Assembly: GCA_944358895.1 (NCBI GenBank)
Contig: CALVSB010000004.1
Location: forward strand, 1-64,000
From: an uncultured Bacilli bacterium
GTDB lineage: Bacteria > Bacillota_I > Bacilli_A > RFN20 > CAG-826
Length of the DNA stretch: 64,000 bases
Direction: 5' to 3'
The notes below the pieces were generated by a model, which saw nothing but the letters and a program-made list of their open reading frames with translations, was not told where the DNA came from and did no database searches. The position numbers were made by a program, and so were the translations under genes. Shown piece after piece: positions 1 through 8,885 of the stretch. Every line of letters begins with the position of its first letter. Positions within the stretch are counted from its first letter, which is position 1.

Positions 1-1
1 T

Positions 2-77
<76 letters not shown>

Positions 78-118
78 AGCCCGACAATAATAGTCTCTGC
101 CTTTAAGGGAAGCAAGGA

Positions 119-646
119 CTATTTTTTCAGGTCTTCGGATTTCCCTTTGGCCGCCGCCTTGTTTTCCCGCTCGATTTTCTTGATCATCAGGTAGTTCTTA
201 AGGCGGAGCGTGCCCTTCTTCCAGAAGTCGACGATCCAAAGCGGCGTCGGCCCCGGGTCGAGCCGCATGTTGAGGTTGATGTAGTCGATGTCGTGGCGAA
301 GGACCCTGATCCTGCGGGTAAAGAGGATGGCGAGGACGAGCCCGTAGAGGAAGCCGATCCCCCCAATGACGAGCCCGGCCGCCGAGATGCCGAATTCGAG
401 GCTGTCGAAGCGAAGGATACGGAAGCTCTGCCCGTTCACCGTATAGGGCTTATAGGAAAGCATGAGGAAGATGAAGCCGATGACAAGGAAGATGGCGCCG
501 AGGACGAGGAAGCTCATCGAGGAATCGCGGCGCTCGCCATAGGCATTGGCTTCGCGGTGAAGGGCTTGCACGACTTTCGTCCGCGTATCCTGATCGATTT
601 TCTCACTCGAACGTTCGTATTCGACATGCGGGATTTTCTTGAACAT
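119..646 (-). CDS. small two-helix membrane protein, unknown function
   Basis: I do not recognise this 175-residue protein. It has a charged cytoplasmic-looking N terminus (about 1-43), two strongly hydrophobic stretches (about 44-64 and 84-109) joined by a short polar loop, and a basic lysine-rich C-terminal tail of about 65 residues. It therefore looks like an inner-membrane hairpin with both ends inside. A Shine-Dalgarno-like AAGGGGGAAG precedes the ATG. It follows the lipoprotein gene at 659-1837 by 12 bp and is probably co-transcribed with it. There is no catalytic motif, and the gene could simply be a lineage-specific accessory membrane protein. Confidence 0.6.
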   Translation of the reverse strand: MFKKIPHVEYERSSEKIDQDTRTKVVQALHREANAYGERRDSSMSFLVLGAIFLVIGFIFLMLSYKPYTVNGQSFRILRFDSLEFGISAAGLVIGGIGFLYGLVLAILFTRRIRVLRHDIDYINLNMRLDPGPTPLWIVDFWKKGTLRLKNYLMIKKIERENKAAAKGKSEDLKK

Positions 647-658
647 CGCTCTTCCCCC

Positions 659-1837
659 TTATTCGCCAAAAAGCGAAACGAACACCGAAGCCTGGGCAGC
701 TTGGGGATTCGGATTGAGGATCGAGGTTGCAACGAGGAACTCGTTGTTCGCCTTGTCCTCGGCCGCCTCGGAATCGAGGCACCCGTAGAAACGGTAGTTG
801 AAGGCACTCGAAGACTGGGTATAGGTGAGGTCAAGCTCGGTATAGACGAAGTCCGGGATCACCGCCTTCACGGCTTGATCGACCCCAAGAGACTTGGCGA
901 AGAGGGAAATCGTGTCTGTTTCGAAGCAAGCCGAGATGGTCGAGGAGCTTCCGGCCACGAAATCTTGGGCCAGGCTCTCGGCATGGTCAGACAGGTATTG
1001 AGGGGTGAAAAGATCGTAAGCCGAAGAGTAAGCAGAAGCCTCGAGCGCATAGGGAATGGGATATTCCGCGTAAAGGCGCGGGGCCCCTTCCTCGCCTGGC
1101 TTTTCGTCGATGAAAAAGCGCTGGCCATCGAAGACGAGGTAGCTTTCGTCGGAGAGGATGTTCCCTTCCTCATCGAGCGACCAGGCGAAGGGATCGGCAA
1201 GAAGGGCGAGCTTCGAGGAGGTTTCCCCCGTCTCGATGCCAAGGTAAGAAACCGTTTCGTCCCTGCCTTCGAAGGAAAGGGAGAAGCCGCCGTCCATCGG
1301 CGCGAGGGTCAAGCTAGCGGCCTTCAAGCGGTTTTCGTTTCCAAGGAAGCCCGTCGAGCCATCATAGGAATAGTATTGCCAGTCATCGCTCACAAAAGAA
1401 GAAAGATAGTAATTGCCGGGCGTCGGCTCGAGGAGGCCAGCCGGGAGGTCTTTGGCTGGTACGGCCCGATAAGTCCCGGCGGCAACACCCGAAAGCTCGC
1501 CGTCTTTCACGTCGACGTATCCGAAAGGCCCAAAGGACGCATCCCATCCGGTATCGGCATCGGGAGTGGCGTAAAAGCCCCTTTCGGCATAGGAAAAGAC
1601 TAGGCGCGGGGTCACGCTGCTTGGAAGGGAAGCATCGTCGTCGTAGTCGCCTGGAAATAGATTGAACGAGACCGTATTGAGGCCGCCATGGTCAAAGCGG
1701 GCAAGAACGCTCGAGACCGACGGCCGGACGCCGCTCGACGACGACTCCTCAGACAAGGAAGAAGAAATGGCCCCGCCGCCGCCGCACGAGACGAGGAGGA
1801 AGGCCGCAACCAACGGCAGAAAGACTTCTTTTTTCAT
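659..1837 (-). CDS. lipoprotein, unknown function
   Basis: The product (392 residues from the start chosen) is a surface lipoprotein. A basic N terminus MKKEVF leads into a hydrophobic core and the lipobox LLVSC (Cys18), followed by a glycine/serine-rich linker typical of the other lipoproteins here. The rest is acidic and rich in Ser, Tyr and Asp, with no domain I can name. An in-frame ATG nine bases upstream (1844-1846) overlaps the -10 box of the only good promoter, so the ATG at 1835-1837 is preferred. It would then be the first codon of a leaderless message. The gene is separated from the ABC/nuclease operon by a terminator. Confidence 0.7.
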   Translation of the reverse strand: MKKEVFLPLVAAFLLVSCGGGGAISSSLSEESSSSGVRPSVSSVLARFDHGGLNTVSFNLFPGDYDDDASLPSSVTPRLVFSYAERGFYATPDADTGWDASFGPFGYVDVKDGELSGVAAGTYRAVPAKDLPAGLLEPTPGNYYLSSFVSDDWQYYSYDGSTGFLGNENRLKAASLTLAPMDGGFSLSFEGRDETVSYLGIETGETSSKLALLADPFAWSLDEEGNILSDESYLVFDGQRFFIDEKPGEEGAPRLYAEYPIPYALEASAYSSAYDLFTPQYLSDHAESLAQDFVAGSSSTISACFETDTISLFAKSLGVDQAVKAVIPDFVYTELDLTYTQSSSAFNYRFYGCLDSEAAEDKANNEFLVATSILNPNPQAAQASVFVSLFGE

Positions 1838-1844
1838 CCGTTTC

Positions 1845-1873
1845 ATTATATGAAAGACCCCCTACCCTTTCAA
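1845..1873 (-). promoter_or_regulatory. promoter of the lipoprotein gene, leaderless type
   Basis: On the minus strand TTGAAA (1868-1873) is followed by a 17-bp spacer and a perfect TATAAT (1845-1850). Only seven bases (GAAACGG) separate the -10 box from the ATG at 1837, so transcription should begin at or next to the A of the start codon. No ribosome binding site can fit. Confidence 0.75.
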
Positions 1874-1882
1874 TTCCCGGGC

Positions 1883-1913
1883 AAAAGAAAGGAGCGGTCG
1901 GATCAACCGCTCC
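1883..1913 (-). terminator. intrinsic terminator of the ABC/nuclease operon
   Basis: The minus-strand transcript forms an 8-bp stem GGAGCGGT/ACCGCTCC (1906-1913 with 1891-1898), then the U-rich run TTTCTTTT. It starts 16 bp after the stop codon of the 830-residue lipoprotein and sits just before the next promoter. Confidence 0.8.
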
Positions 1914-1928
1914 AATAGGCAAATCGGG

Positions 1929-4421
1929 CTATTCGTTGATCGTCCAAGTCGGATTGACGATCTGCGCGCCGCTATAGGCGCTCAGGATGCCCTTGAAGGT
2001 GACGTTGTCGCCCACCGCGATCTTCTTGATCTCGGCAAAACCGGCTTCGCCGCTCTTGCTCGATTCGTAATGGACGGGGATCGAGCCGGTGCCGACCGTG
2101 AGGTCGATGTCGAAGTAGCCGCCGTCGAGTTCGGCGCTCGCAACCGTTCCGGTCGCTTCGATCGGCCGGCCGTAATCGGTCAGCTTGATCGGGGTCGAGC
2201 CGTCGTAAACAAGGGTCGTCGGGGTCTCTAGGCCCTTCACGATGTCATCGTCGCTATTGTTGATGAGGGTGGCTTTCGCGTTGCTGATCTGCCAATAGCC
2301 TTGATATTCGGCAAGCTTGCCCTCGACGAGGACGACCTTGCCAGCCGTGTAGGAAGAGGTGAGGTCGAGGTTCTTGTTGTAGACGGAAAGGCCGAGATCG
2401 CCATCGGCAAGGAAGAGATAACGGTCATCCTCGCTGAAGCGGCCGCTGATGTAAGCGACGACCGCGACGCTATCGCCAAGGGACTTTCCATAGGCTCCGG
2501 CGATGTTGGTCGTTTCGGCCGGGAGCTCGACGTCCGGAACGTCATCGGTGTTCGGGACGAAGACGGCCGTCGGCTCGGCGGTGTAGAACTGGACCGGGTA
2601 GTTTCCATCCGCGCCGAGATAGGAGGTGTTGGAAACGGAAATCGTGTCGAAAGTTCCATAGACACCGAAGTAATAAGTCTTGCCGTTCACGGTTCCGACG
2701 ACGGTCTTGTACTCCTCGTCGTAGGTCCAGTCGAACTTGGTTTTAGTGATGGCAGCAGCGACTTTCTCCCCGTCTTGTCCGGCGGCGAGGTAGCCGTCTT
2801 CGACCTTGAGCGCGATCGTGCCGGCCGTGGTTCCCTCTTCGACAGTTACCGTCGCGGCATCGGCATAGGTCTTGGTCGACTGGAAGCGGTTGCCGTTCGA
2901 ATCGACGATCCTCCCGTCGACGTAGACGTAATAGCCGTTATTGGCATGGTAGACGCCGAGGGTATACTCCTTGCCGACTTCCGGCTCGACCCCGGCTTGG
3001 CCTTCGTAATGGCCGTCGGGGAGGGCTTCGCCGTCCTCGATGTCAGCCGAGGGCTTTCCGGTCTCAGAATCGTAAAGATGGACCGCATAGTAGTCGCTCG
3101 AGCCCAAGGAATCGACGCCTTCGACTTCGATCGTGTCGTGTTCGGAGCCCATGCAAAGGAAGACTTCTTCGTCTCCGCACATGCCAGTGAGGGCCATGTG
3201 CTCCTCGTCGAAGGTCCAAGTGAAAGGCTCGGCCTGGAGAACGACGTTCTGGTGATAATTCCCGTCGGTGCCGGTAGCAAAGACCGTCGCGATGTACTGG
3301 CCGGCATTCTCGCCATTGGTGATCTGGAGAGAAAGGGCATTGGTTTCGGCATCGGTGATGGTCGCCTGGAGAACGGCCGTCGGGAGCCATTCGTCCGTCG
3401 TGCCGAAGTAAAAGCCATCCATCTTGCCCGTGAAGAAGAGGTAAGAGTCCTTCTCCTGGTGATAGGTGCCGAGGCGGTAGGTCTTGCCGTCCTCAGGGAC
3501 GACGCCGTCATCGGCCGGGGCCGTCGGGTCGATCCGGATGTTGAAATCCTTGCTCGCCATGGCCGTCCCCTCGTAGTTGGCGGTCGCCGTCAATTTCCAG
3601 ACGGCATAGGGGTTTTCCGCGTTCTCGACGGTCGAGCCGGAAACGACGTCGGCAAAGGCGTGGCCTTCGCCGCGGGTCCAGACGAAGGGCTCGTCGACGT
3701 AGGCCGCGTTGTTATAATCGCCAAAGGTCGCGCCGAGGTACTTCCCATTGCTCGCCTTGAGGGTGAATCCTTCGCCAGAAGCCTCGTAGGCGAAGCCGAG
3801 GGCCTCATCGAAGCTCTCGGTAGTCGGGAGGAAATTGCCCGTTTCCCCATTGAGGAAAACGTACTTTCCGAGCTTGTAGCTATAAAGGCCGACTTTGTAG
3901 GTCTTGCCGTTTTCGCCTTTCACGCCGAGATCGACATTGGTCTTTTCGGCGTTGAGGGCAGCCGGGGCCGCCTCATAAAGGCCGACGACGTAGTAGTCGG
4001 CACTCGAGAGGTTCGACTCATCGTAGAGGCCGATGGTGTCATGAGAACCGTTCGTGCCAAGGAAGAGGGTCGTGCCCTCGTGGGTGAGAAGGAGCGGAGC
4101 GGCCATGTTGAGGATGGTGACGCCCGAGCCTTCGTAGGGGGTGGTTTCGGTGGCCGTATAGCTGATGTCAAATTTGTAGCCGTTGATCGTCTGGCTCGTG
4201 AAGAGCTCGATCACGCGGGAGCGGGAACCCGGATTGCCTTCGTTATAAAGAAGGCGGGCCAAGGCGGCGTTGGCATCGGAGACCGTCGGTCCGGAAACGA
4301 CGATGGACGAGGATTCGGACGAAGTCGATGGGATCGAAGAGGAAGTCTCCTCCGTGGGGCCGCAGGCCGTGGCTAGGAACAAGACGGCCACGGCGGGGAT
4401 GAAGAATTTCTTGGCTTGCAT
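1929..4421 (-). CDS. large repeat lipoprotein with C-terminal OB-like domains
   Basis: The protein has 830 residues. A signal peptide ends in the lipobox LATAC (Cys20) and a Ser-rich linker follows. Three related modules can be seen at about 171-250, 310-450 and 481-613, plus the tail of a fourth at about 110-150. Each opens with a GKxYxLGxY-like strand; the complete ones carry PFxWTxDEE-like and HDTI/FDTI motifs and end near DYYxVxLY. The last 190 residues (about 640-725 and 740-828) resemble two OB-fold-like beta domains, with VVLVEGKL and GYWQISN-type strands similar to the C-terminal part of the neighbouring nuclease. It is the last gene of the ABC operon (23 bp after the nuclease) with a good AGGAGG site. 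A nucleic-acid or polymer capture role on the surface is inference. Confidence 0.75.
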   Translation of the reverse strand: MQAKKFFIPAVAVLFLATACGPTEETSSSIPSTSSESSSIVVSGPTVSDANAALARLLYNEGNPGSRSRVIELFTSQTINGYKFDISYTATETTPYEGSGVTILNMAAPLLLTHEGTTLFLGTNGSHDTIGLYDESNLSSADYYVVGLYEAAPAALNAEKTNVDLGVKGENGKTYKVGLYSYKLGKYVFLNGETGNFLPTTESFDEALGFAYEASGEGFTLKASNGKYLGATFGDYNNAAYVDEPFVWTRGEGHAFADVVSGSTVENAENPYAVWKLTATANYEGTAMASKDFNIRIDPTAPADDGVVPEDGKTYRLGTYHQEKDSYLFFTGKMDGFYFGTTDEWLPTAVLQATITDAETNALSLQITNGENAGQYIATVFATGTDGNYHQNVVLQAEPFTWTFDEEHMALTGMCGDEEVFLCMGSEHDTIEVEGVDSLGSSDYYAVHLYDSETGKPSADIEDGEALPDGHYEGQAGVEPEVGKEYTLGVYHANNGYYVYVDGRIVDSNGNRFQSTKTYADAATVTVEEGTTAGTIALKVEDGYLAAGQDGEKVAAAITKTKFDWTYDEEYKTVVGTVNGKTYYFGVYGTFDTISVSNTSYLGADGNYPVQFYTAEPTAVFVPNTDDVPDVELPAETTNIAGAYGKSLGDSVAVVAYISGRFSEDDRYLFLADGDLGLSVYNKNLDLTSSYTAGKVVLVEGKLAEYQGYWQISNAKATLINNSDDDIVKGLETPTTLVYDGSTPIKLTDYGRPIEATGTVASAELDGGYFDIDLTVGTGSIPVHYESSKSGEAGFAEIKKIAVGDNVTFKGILSAYSGAQIVNPTWTINE

Positions 4422-4444
4422 AGTTTTCCTCCTGCCAATTGAAG

Positions 4445-5914
4445 TCAGTCGTCGAAGATGACGGTGTCGTTATTGAGAGCCATCAACTGGTTCTCGACCG
4501 TCTTGCCGCTCGTCGAAACGTAATGCTGGACGGGTCCGACGAAGGTAAAGGTTTCGCCCTCGACCGTGAAGTAGTCAAGGAAGTTGGTGTGGTTGATGCG
4601 GACGCCCGCCTGGTTGCGGTCGGCAATGGCCGAATCCTGGGCCCGGAGCATGGTGCTGCCGGTCGAATCGGCAACGCAAAGGGAATAGGCTCCGCTCGAT
4701 TCGTCGGCCCAGCTGTCCTTTTCGACGCCATGGAGGCCTTCGACCCGGACGATTTGGTTGACGTAGCGATTGCTATTGGCGATGTCGGCCGCCGTCACCG
4801 TTACCGGCACGTACTCGGCGTCGTTCCTTTCGAGGATGACCGTGGCACCGGGAAGCTCGTAAAGATCGTTGTACTTGAAGTTGGTGATCTGGAGGTTCCC
4901 GCCGAATTCGGTGATTGTCCCTATGACCCGGAGATGCCATCCCGGGTGGCGGAGCGGCAAGTAACTCTTGTAGCCGCCGAAGATGTAGAGGCCATAGCGC
5001 CGCATCTCCCCGGTTTCATAATCCGGGTAGTCCATGTAGACATAGGCGTTGTCGCCGCCGTCGTAATAGCTCGCGGCCACATAGCACTCGAAGGAAACCT
5101 GGTAGACGGTCGTCTCGGTATCGGTCGCTTTCGGGGTCCAGTCGAAGTCGACGAGTTCCTGCTCGCCGGTTTCCTTGTCGACGATCGTGCGCTTGTTCTC
5201 GACAAGCTCTTGGATCGTCGTGGAATAGGTTTCGTCGTCCGGGTTCTCCGGGTCGACTTCGCCCGACCAGATGTAATTGCCTTCGCACTGGGCCTTGAAG
5301 TCGGCATCGTAGAAATAGTCGCTGTAGATGGAGTCGCTCACGCCCTGGGCTGGCGAAAGACCGGCCTCGACGAGCATGAGGTTAACCATCTTGAAGTCGT
5401 CGAGGGTGGGGTTTTCCTCGGTCGTCACCCAAACGTAGACGAGGTAACGGTCGTTGCCGTCCATGTCGGGCACGTGGTACTCGTTGTAGTTGGAAGAGAT
5501 GACGATGTGGGCGGCTCCTTCGGTTAAATGCTTGGTGAAGCGCGAAGCGGCAAAGCCCCAGTCTTGGATGTCCCCCGTCGATTCAGGCGTGTTGATGCCG
5601 TCGTAACGGCAAAGCAAGGAAGCCCCGTAAGGCTCGCCGTTCTCGTCGAGGAGGCGAACCCGCGAAGTGTCGCCGTCGACATGCCGTTGAAGGGCGACCT
5701 CGGCGATTCCGTCCTTGAGGAAATCCCGTCCTTTGTAATCGAGCTTAAGCTTGACGAGGTCGCTATAGACCGTCGTGTCGCAAGTCCCTTCGGAAGAACT
5801 CGTCCCATCCGAAACGGAAATAGCCTCGGAAGAAGACTCGCCGCCGGTCGTCCCCCCGCACGAGGCAAGGGCGAAGCCGGCCAAGGCCAAAAGGGCAAAT
5901 TTGAGTTTTACCAT
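4445..5914 (-). CDS. staphylococcal nuclease-like (thermonuclease) lipoprotein
   Basis: This 489-residue lipoprotein (lipobox LASC, Cys19, Ser-rich linker) contains an SNase-type domain at about residues 60-225. Visible are HVDGDTSRVRLL, the active-site strand CRYDGINTPES and DRYLVYVW. Aligned to staphylococcal nuclease, Arg103, Thr109, Glu111 and Arg156 match R35, T41, E43 and R87, while the calcium ligand D40 reads Asn108. The C-terminal half (about 265-489) looks like one or two OB-type beta domains (WHLRVIGTITEFGGNLQITN). Predicted role: extracellular, membrane-anchored cleavage of DNA/RNA. It is 10 bp after a substrate-binding protein and clearly in the ABC operon, which suggests that its products are imported. 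Confidence 0.85.
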   Translation of the reverse strand: MVKLKFALLALAGFALASCGGTTGGESSSEAISVSDGTSSSEGTCDTTVYSDLVKLKLDYKGRDFLKDGIAEVALQRHVDGDTSRVRLLDENGEPYGASLLCRYDGINTPESTGDIQDWGFAASRFTKHLTEGAAHIVISSNYNEYHVPDMDGNDRYLVYVWVTTEENPTLDDFKMVNLMLVEAGLSPAQGVSDSIYSDYFYDADFKAQCEGNYIWSGEVDPENPDDETYSTTIQELVENKRTIVDKETGEQELVDFDWTPKATDTETTVYQVSFECYVAASYYDGGDNAYVYMDYPDYETGEMRRYGLYIFGGYKSYLPLRHPGWHLRVIGTITEFGGNLQITNFKYNDLYELPGATVILERNDAEYVPVTVTAADIANSNRYVNQIVRVEGLHGVEKDSWADESSGAYSLCVADSTGSTMLRAQDSAIADRNQAGVRINHTNFLDYFTVEGETFTFVGPVQHYVSTSGKTVENQLMALNNDTVIFDD

Positions 5915-5924
5915 GTCATTCTCC

Positions 5925-7373
5925 TTATAGGGCGTTCACCGATTGGTTGAAGGAATACTGGAAGGCATCGTCGATCGACATTGTGTCGAGGAAGACGTTG
6001 CCGAGGATGTTCCCGACTTCATCGCGGCAAACCGCCGATCCCGGGAAAACGTCGGTGTAGAAGGTGTCGTCCCGGATCGAAGCCGTCACCTTGCTGGCGC
6101 GGCCGTAGAGGCGGTCGCCTTGGTCTTGCAGCCAGGTCTTGTAATAGTCGGTCTCATAGCTCGAGATGCGGACCGGGTCATAGCCGGTCGACTGGGTCGC
6201 GATGTAGGCGCTGTTCTCGCTGCTCGTGCAGAAACGGTAGAAAAGCCAGGAGGCATAGCGTTGTTCCCAAGAGCCGTTCCCGAAGAAGCAAAGGGATGGG
6301 CCCTGCGAAACGTAGGCCGGGTCTTGGCCTTCGATATGGGGAGCCGCGCAGACGCCGACTTCGAAGTTCGGGGTATCGGCATAGCTCGTGCCGCCCGAAG
6401 AAGAAATCATCATGGCCGCCCGCCCTTCTTCGAAGAAGGAAGAGGTATAGGTGTTGTTCCCGCTGGTCAGCTTGGTCCTAAGCAAGCCCTTGTCGTAGTA
6501 GCCCTTGAGCTCCCTGACCATGCTCTTGGCCTGGTCGTTATTCCAAAGAAGAGGCATCTCCTGGGTATTGTCCGTGTAGGGAATGCCCATCTGCTTGCAC
6601 ATCGTGATGAAGAGGTTGGAATCGCTGTCGTAGCCTAGCGGGGCGTGCCAGTTGTTGACGACGCCGGCGCAGGCATCCTGAACCTGCTGGCAGAGATCCC
6701 ACATGTCGTCCCAGGTCATGTTGCCGTTAGGCTCGGTCAGGCCGAATTCCTGGAAGAGGTCGCGGTTATAGAAGAGGAGCTCCGTCGACTTGGTCCAGGG
6801 AAGGGAATAAAGGCCCTCGGTTTGGTAAGCCAGGCCTTCGTTCCAATAGCTCTTCACGAAGTCGTCGACGCCGAGGTAGGTAATGCCTTCCTCGCTATAG
6901 GAGCCCTCGAGGCCAATGACCGGGTCATTGACGAAGGCGTCCATCGGGATGACGGCCCCCGCCTCGATGTAGTCGGAAACGTGGTCGGGGTAGCAATAGG
7001 CCAAGTTCGGGAGCCCCGAACCGCCGGCCGCGATAGTGCGGTCGATTTTGTCCTTGATGCCGTCATAGTCGCCCTGGCCCGAGGTCGTGCCCTCTATTTT
7101 GATGTTCGGGTAAAACTTGTTGAACTCGCGGGCAAGGACGCCGATCCATTGAAGGTTGGTGCCACTCGAGGTGACCCAAATGGTGATCGTCGTGTTGAGA
7201 TCCTCGGGATTGCCATAAAGGTCGATGTCGTAATTCTGGTAGACAAAATCGGTGGAAGAACCGTCGGAAGCCGTCGAGGAGGATTCCGCCCCGCCCCCGC
7301 AGGAAGCGAGGGCGAAGGTCGCAATGCCCAAGAGGAGGCCGGCTTTGACGCGGGATTTAGAAAAAGTTGACAT
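5925..7373 (-). CDS. ABC transporter substrate-binding lipoprotein (sugar type), copy 2
   Basis: A 482-residue family-1 extracellular solute-binding protein. A signal peptide ends in the lipobox LASC (Cys25) and a short Ser-rich linker follows. The fold signature is the TITIWVTSSG strand, FYPNIKIE, AYCYPDHVSDYIEAGAV, LPWTKSTELLFYNRDLF and a C-terminal WLFYRFCTSSENSAY segment, as in MalE/UgpB-like proteins. It is a diverged paralogue of the protein encoded at 7399-8850, with the same block order. It probably shares the permeases at 8933-10961 and the ATPase at 10964-12121. The substrate is unknown. The adjacent nuclease makes nucleotide or oligonucleotide ligands possible, but ordinary sugars cannot be excluded. 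Confidence 0.88.
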   Translation of the reverse strand: MSTFSKSRVKAGLLLGIATFALASCGGGAESSSTASDGSSTDFVYQNYDIDLYGNPEDLNTTITIWVTSSGTNLQWIGVLAREFNKFYPNIKIEGTTSGQGDYDGIKDKIDRTIAAGGSGLPNLAYCYPDHVSDYIEAGAVIPMDAFVNDPVIGLEGSYSEEGITYLGVDDFVKSYWNEGLAYQTEGLYSLPWTKSTELLFYNRDLFQEFGLTEPNGNMTWDDMWDLCQQVQDACAGVVNNWHAPLGYDSDSNLFITMCKQMGIPYTDNTQEMPLLWNNDQAKSMVRELKGYYDKGLLRTKLTSGNNTYTSSFFEEGRAAMMISSSGGTSYADTPNFEVGVCAAPHIEGQDPAYVSQGPSLCFFGNGSWEQRYASWLFYRFCTSSENSAYIATQSTGYDPVRISSYETDYYKTWLQDQGDRLYGRASKVTASIRDDTFYTDVFPGSAVCRDEVGNILGNVFLDTMSIDDAFQYSFNQSVNAL

Positions 7374-7398
7374 GTTGATAGCCTTTCTTGATCGCCAA

Positions 7399-8850
7399 TC
7401 AGCTAGCGGTCGTGACGTCGTTCAAGGCCGTTTCGAAAGCTTGGTCGACCGTAAGCGAGCCGAGCAGGACGTTGGTGATGATGCCGCCCACCGCCGTCCG
7501 GGCCGCGGCCGAGCCGTGGAAGACCGGGGAGGTAAAGTAGGCATCGGCATAGTTGTCGTTGGCGAATTGGATGGCCTCGCGGATGAGGCCGGCTTCCGAG
7601 CCGCTCACCGCCTCGCTCAGCCAATTCTTGTAGGATTCAGTTTCGAAGGCGCTCTTGCGGACGGGGTTGTAGCCAGTATAACGAGCAAGCTGGCAGGTGT
7701 TGTCGCTATTGCTGCACCACTTGTAGAAAAGCCAAGCCGCTTGGATTTCTTCTCTCGAGGAAGTCGCGAAGAAAGTCATCGAAGGCCCTTGGGAAATGAC
7801 CTTCGGGTTTTCCGGGTCGTATTGGGGAAGGGCGGCAATGCCGATATTGAAATCCGTGGTGAAGTTGTACTTCGTGCCGCCGGTCGAGCCGACCGTCATG
7901 TAGAGGTTACCTTCTTGGAATTTGCTCGAGGTGAATTGGTTGCCGCCGAGCGAGCCCTTGGTCACGAAGTAATGCTTCTGGTACTGGGCGAGAAGGTCGC
8001 TAACCATCGCCTTCGCTTGGTCGTTGTTGAAGAGATAGTGGTTGTCTCCTTCGGCCGTCGTGTAGGGAATGCCCATCTGTTCGGACAAGGTGATGTAAAG
8101 GTTGTCGTCGCTATCGTAGCCGAAGGGGTAGAACTCTTCGTTCCCGGTTCCGGCGACGGCCATGATCTCGCCGCAGAGCTTCCAAAGGTCTTCCCAAGTC
8201 GTGGGAACTTCCCAACCGTTGAGATCGAAGACGTCCTTGTTGTAGAACATGACTTCGGTGGATTTGCTCCAAGGCATCGAATAGACCCCCGGAGTGTCGT
8301 AGGAGACGCATTCTTCAAGGTAGCCGCCGTAATAATCGTCGAGGGGGCCGGCATTCGTGCCGTCGTCGCAACCCATGCCGATGATTGGGTCGTTGATGTA
8401 GCCGGCGAGGTTGACGCTCACGCCGGCATCGAGGTAGTCGGCGACGTGGTCAGGATAGGCAACGGCCATCGTCGGAGCGTTGTTGGCGGAGATGGCCTTA
8501 CGGAGATCTTCCCAGATTTGGTCGTAGTTGGAGTGGTTTTCCAAAGTGACCTTGATGTTGGGGAAGAAAGCTTGGAAGGCTTTGATTTGGTCGTTGAGCC
8601 AGGTTACGGTCGGGCTCGAGCTGGCGCCATAGGTGTGCCAAACCGTGATGTTCGCGGTAAGGTCCTTCGGATCGCCCTCGAAGGGGACATAGTCGTCGGG
8701 AGTTTCCCAGGAGTCTACCTCGGGGGCTTCGCTGCTGCTAACGGCTTCGGAACTGACGTTGCTGGAAGAGGGTTCCGTCGGGCCGCAAGCCGCGAGGACG
8801 CCGCTCAAGACGAGAAGGGAGGCGATAGGGAAGGCTTTCCTTATTTTCAT
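7399..8850 (-). CDS. ABC transporter substrate-binding lipoprotein (sugar type), copy 1
   Basis: A 483-residue solute-binding lipoprotein with lipobox LAAC (Cys22). The start at 8848-8850 is chosen because AAAGGAGAT lies inside the first codons of a longer in-frame ATG at 8868, which marks that ATG as the untranslated leader. The conserved blocks ITVWHTYG, FFPNIKVT, AVAYPDHVADYLDAGV, MPWSKSTEVMFYNKDVF and WLFYKWCSNSDN align with the following paralogue. It is the first extracytoplasmic component after the permeases; the 82-bp gap holds hairpins that may let it be made in excess over the membrane parts. Role: captures the ligand and presents it to the permease pair. Confidence 0.88.
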   Translation of the reverse strand: MKIRKAFPIASLLVLSGVLAACGPTEPSSSNVSSEAVSSSEAPEVDSWETPDDYVPFEGDPKDLTANITVWHTYGASSSPTVTWLNDQIKAFQAFFPNIKVTLENHSNYDQIWEDLRKAISANNAPTMAVAYPDHVADYLDAGVSVNLAGYINDPIIGMGCDDGTNAGPLDDYYGGYLEECVSYDTPGVYSMPWSKSTEVMFYNKDVFDLNGWEVPTTWEDLWKLCGEIMAVAGTGNEEFYPFGYDSDDNLYITLSEQMGIPYTTAEGDNHYLFNNDQAKAMVSDLLAQYQKHYFVTKGSLGGNQFTSSKFQEGNLYMTVGSTGGTKYNFTTDFNIGIAALPQYDPENPKVISQGPSMTFFATSSREEIQAAWLFYKWCSNSDNTCQLARYTGYNPVRKSAFETESYKNWLSEAVSGSEAGLIREAIQFANDNYADAYFTSPVFHGSAAARTAVGGIITNVLLGSLTVDQAFETALNDVTTAS

Positions 8851-8885
8851 CAGAAGATCTCCTTTCAATTGAATCTTCGTAGATT

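Noticed and set aside
8850-8868. Start of the first binding lipoprotein at the ATG 8866-8868
   Set aside because: AAAGGAGAT lies within those codons at the correct distance from the ATG at 8848-8850, which also gives a regular signal peptide.
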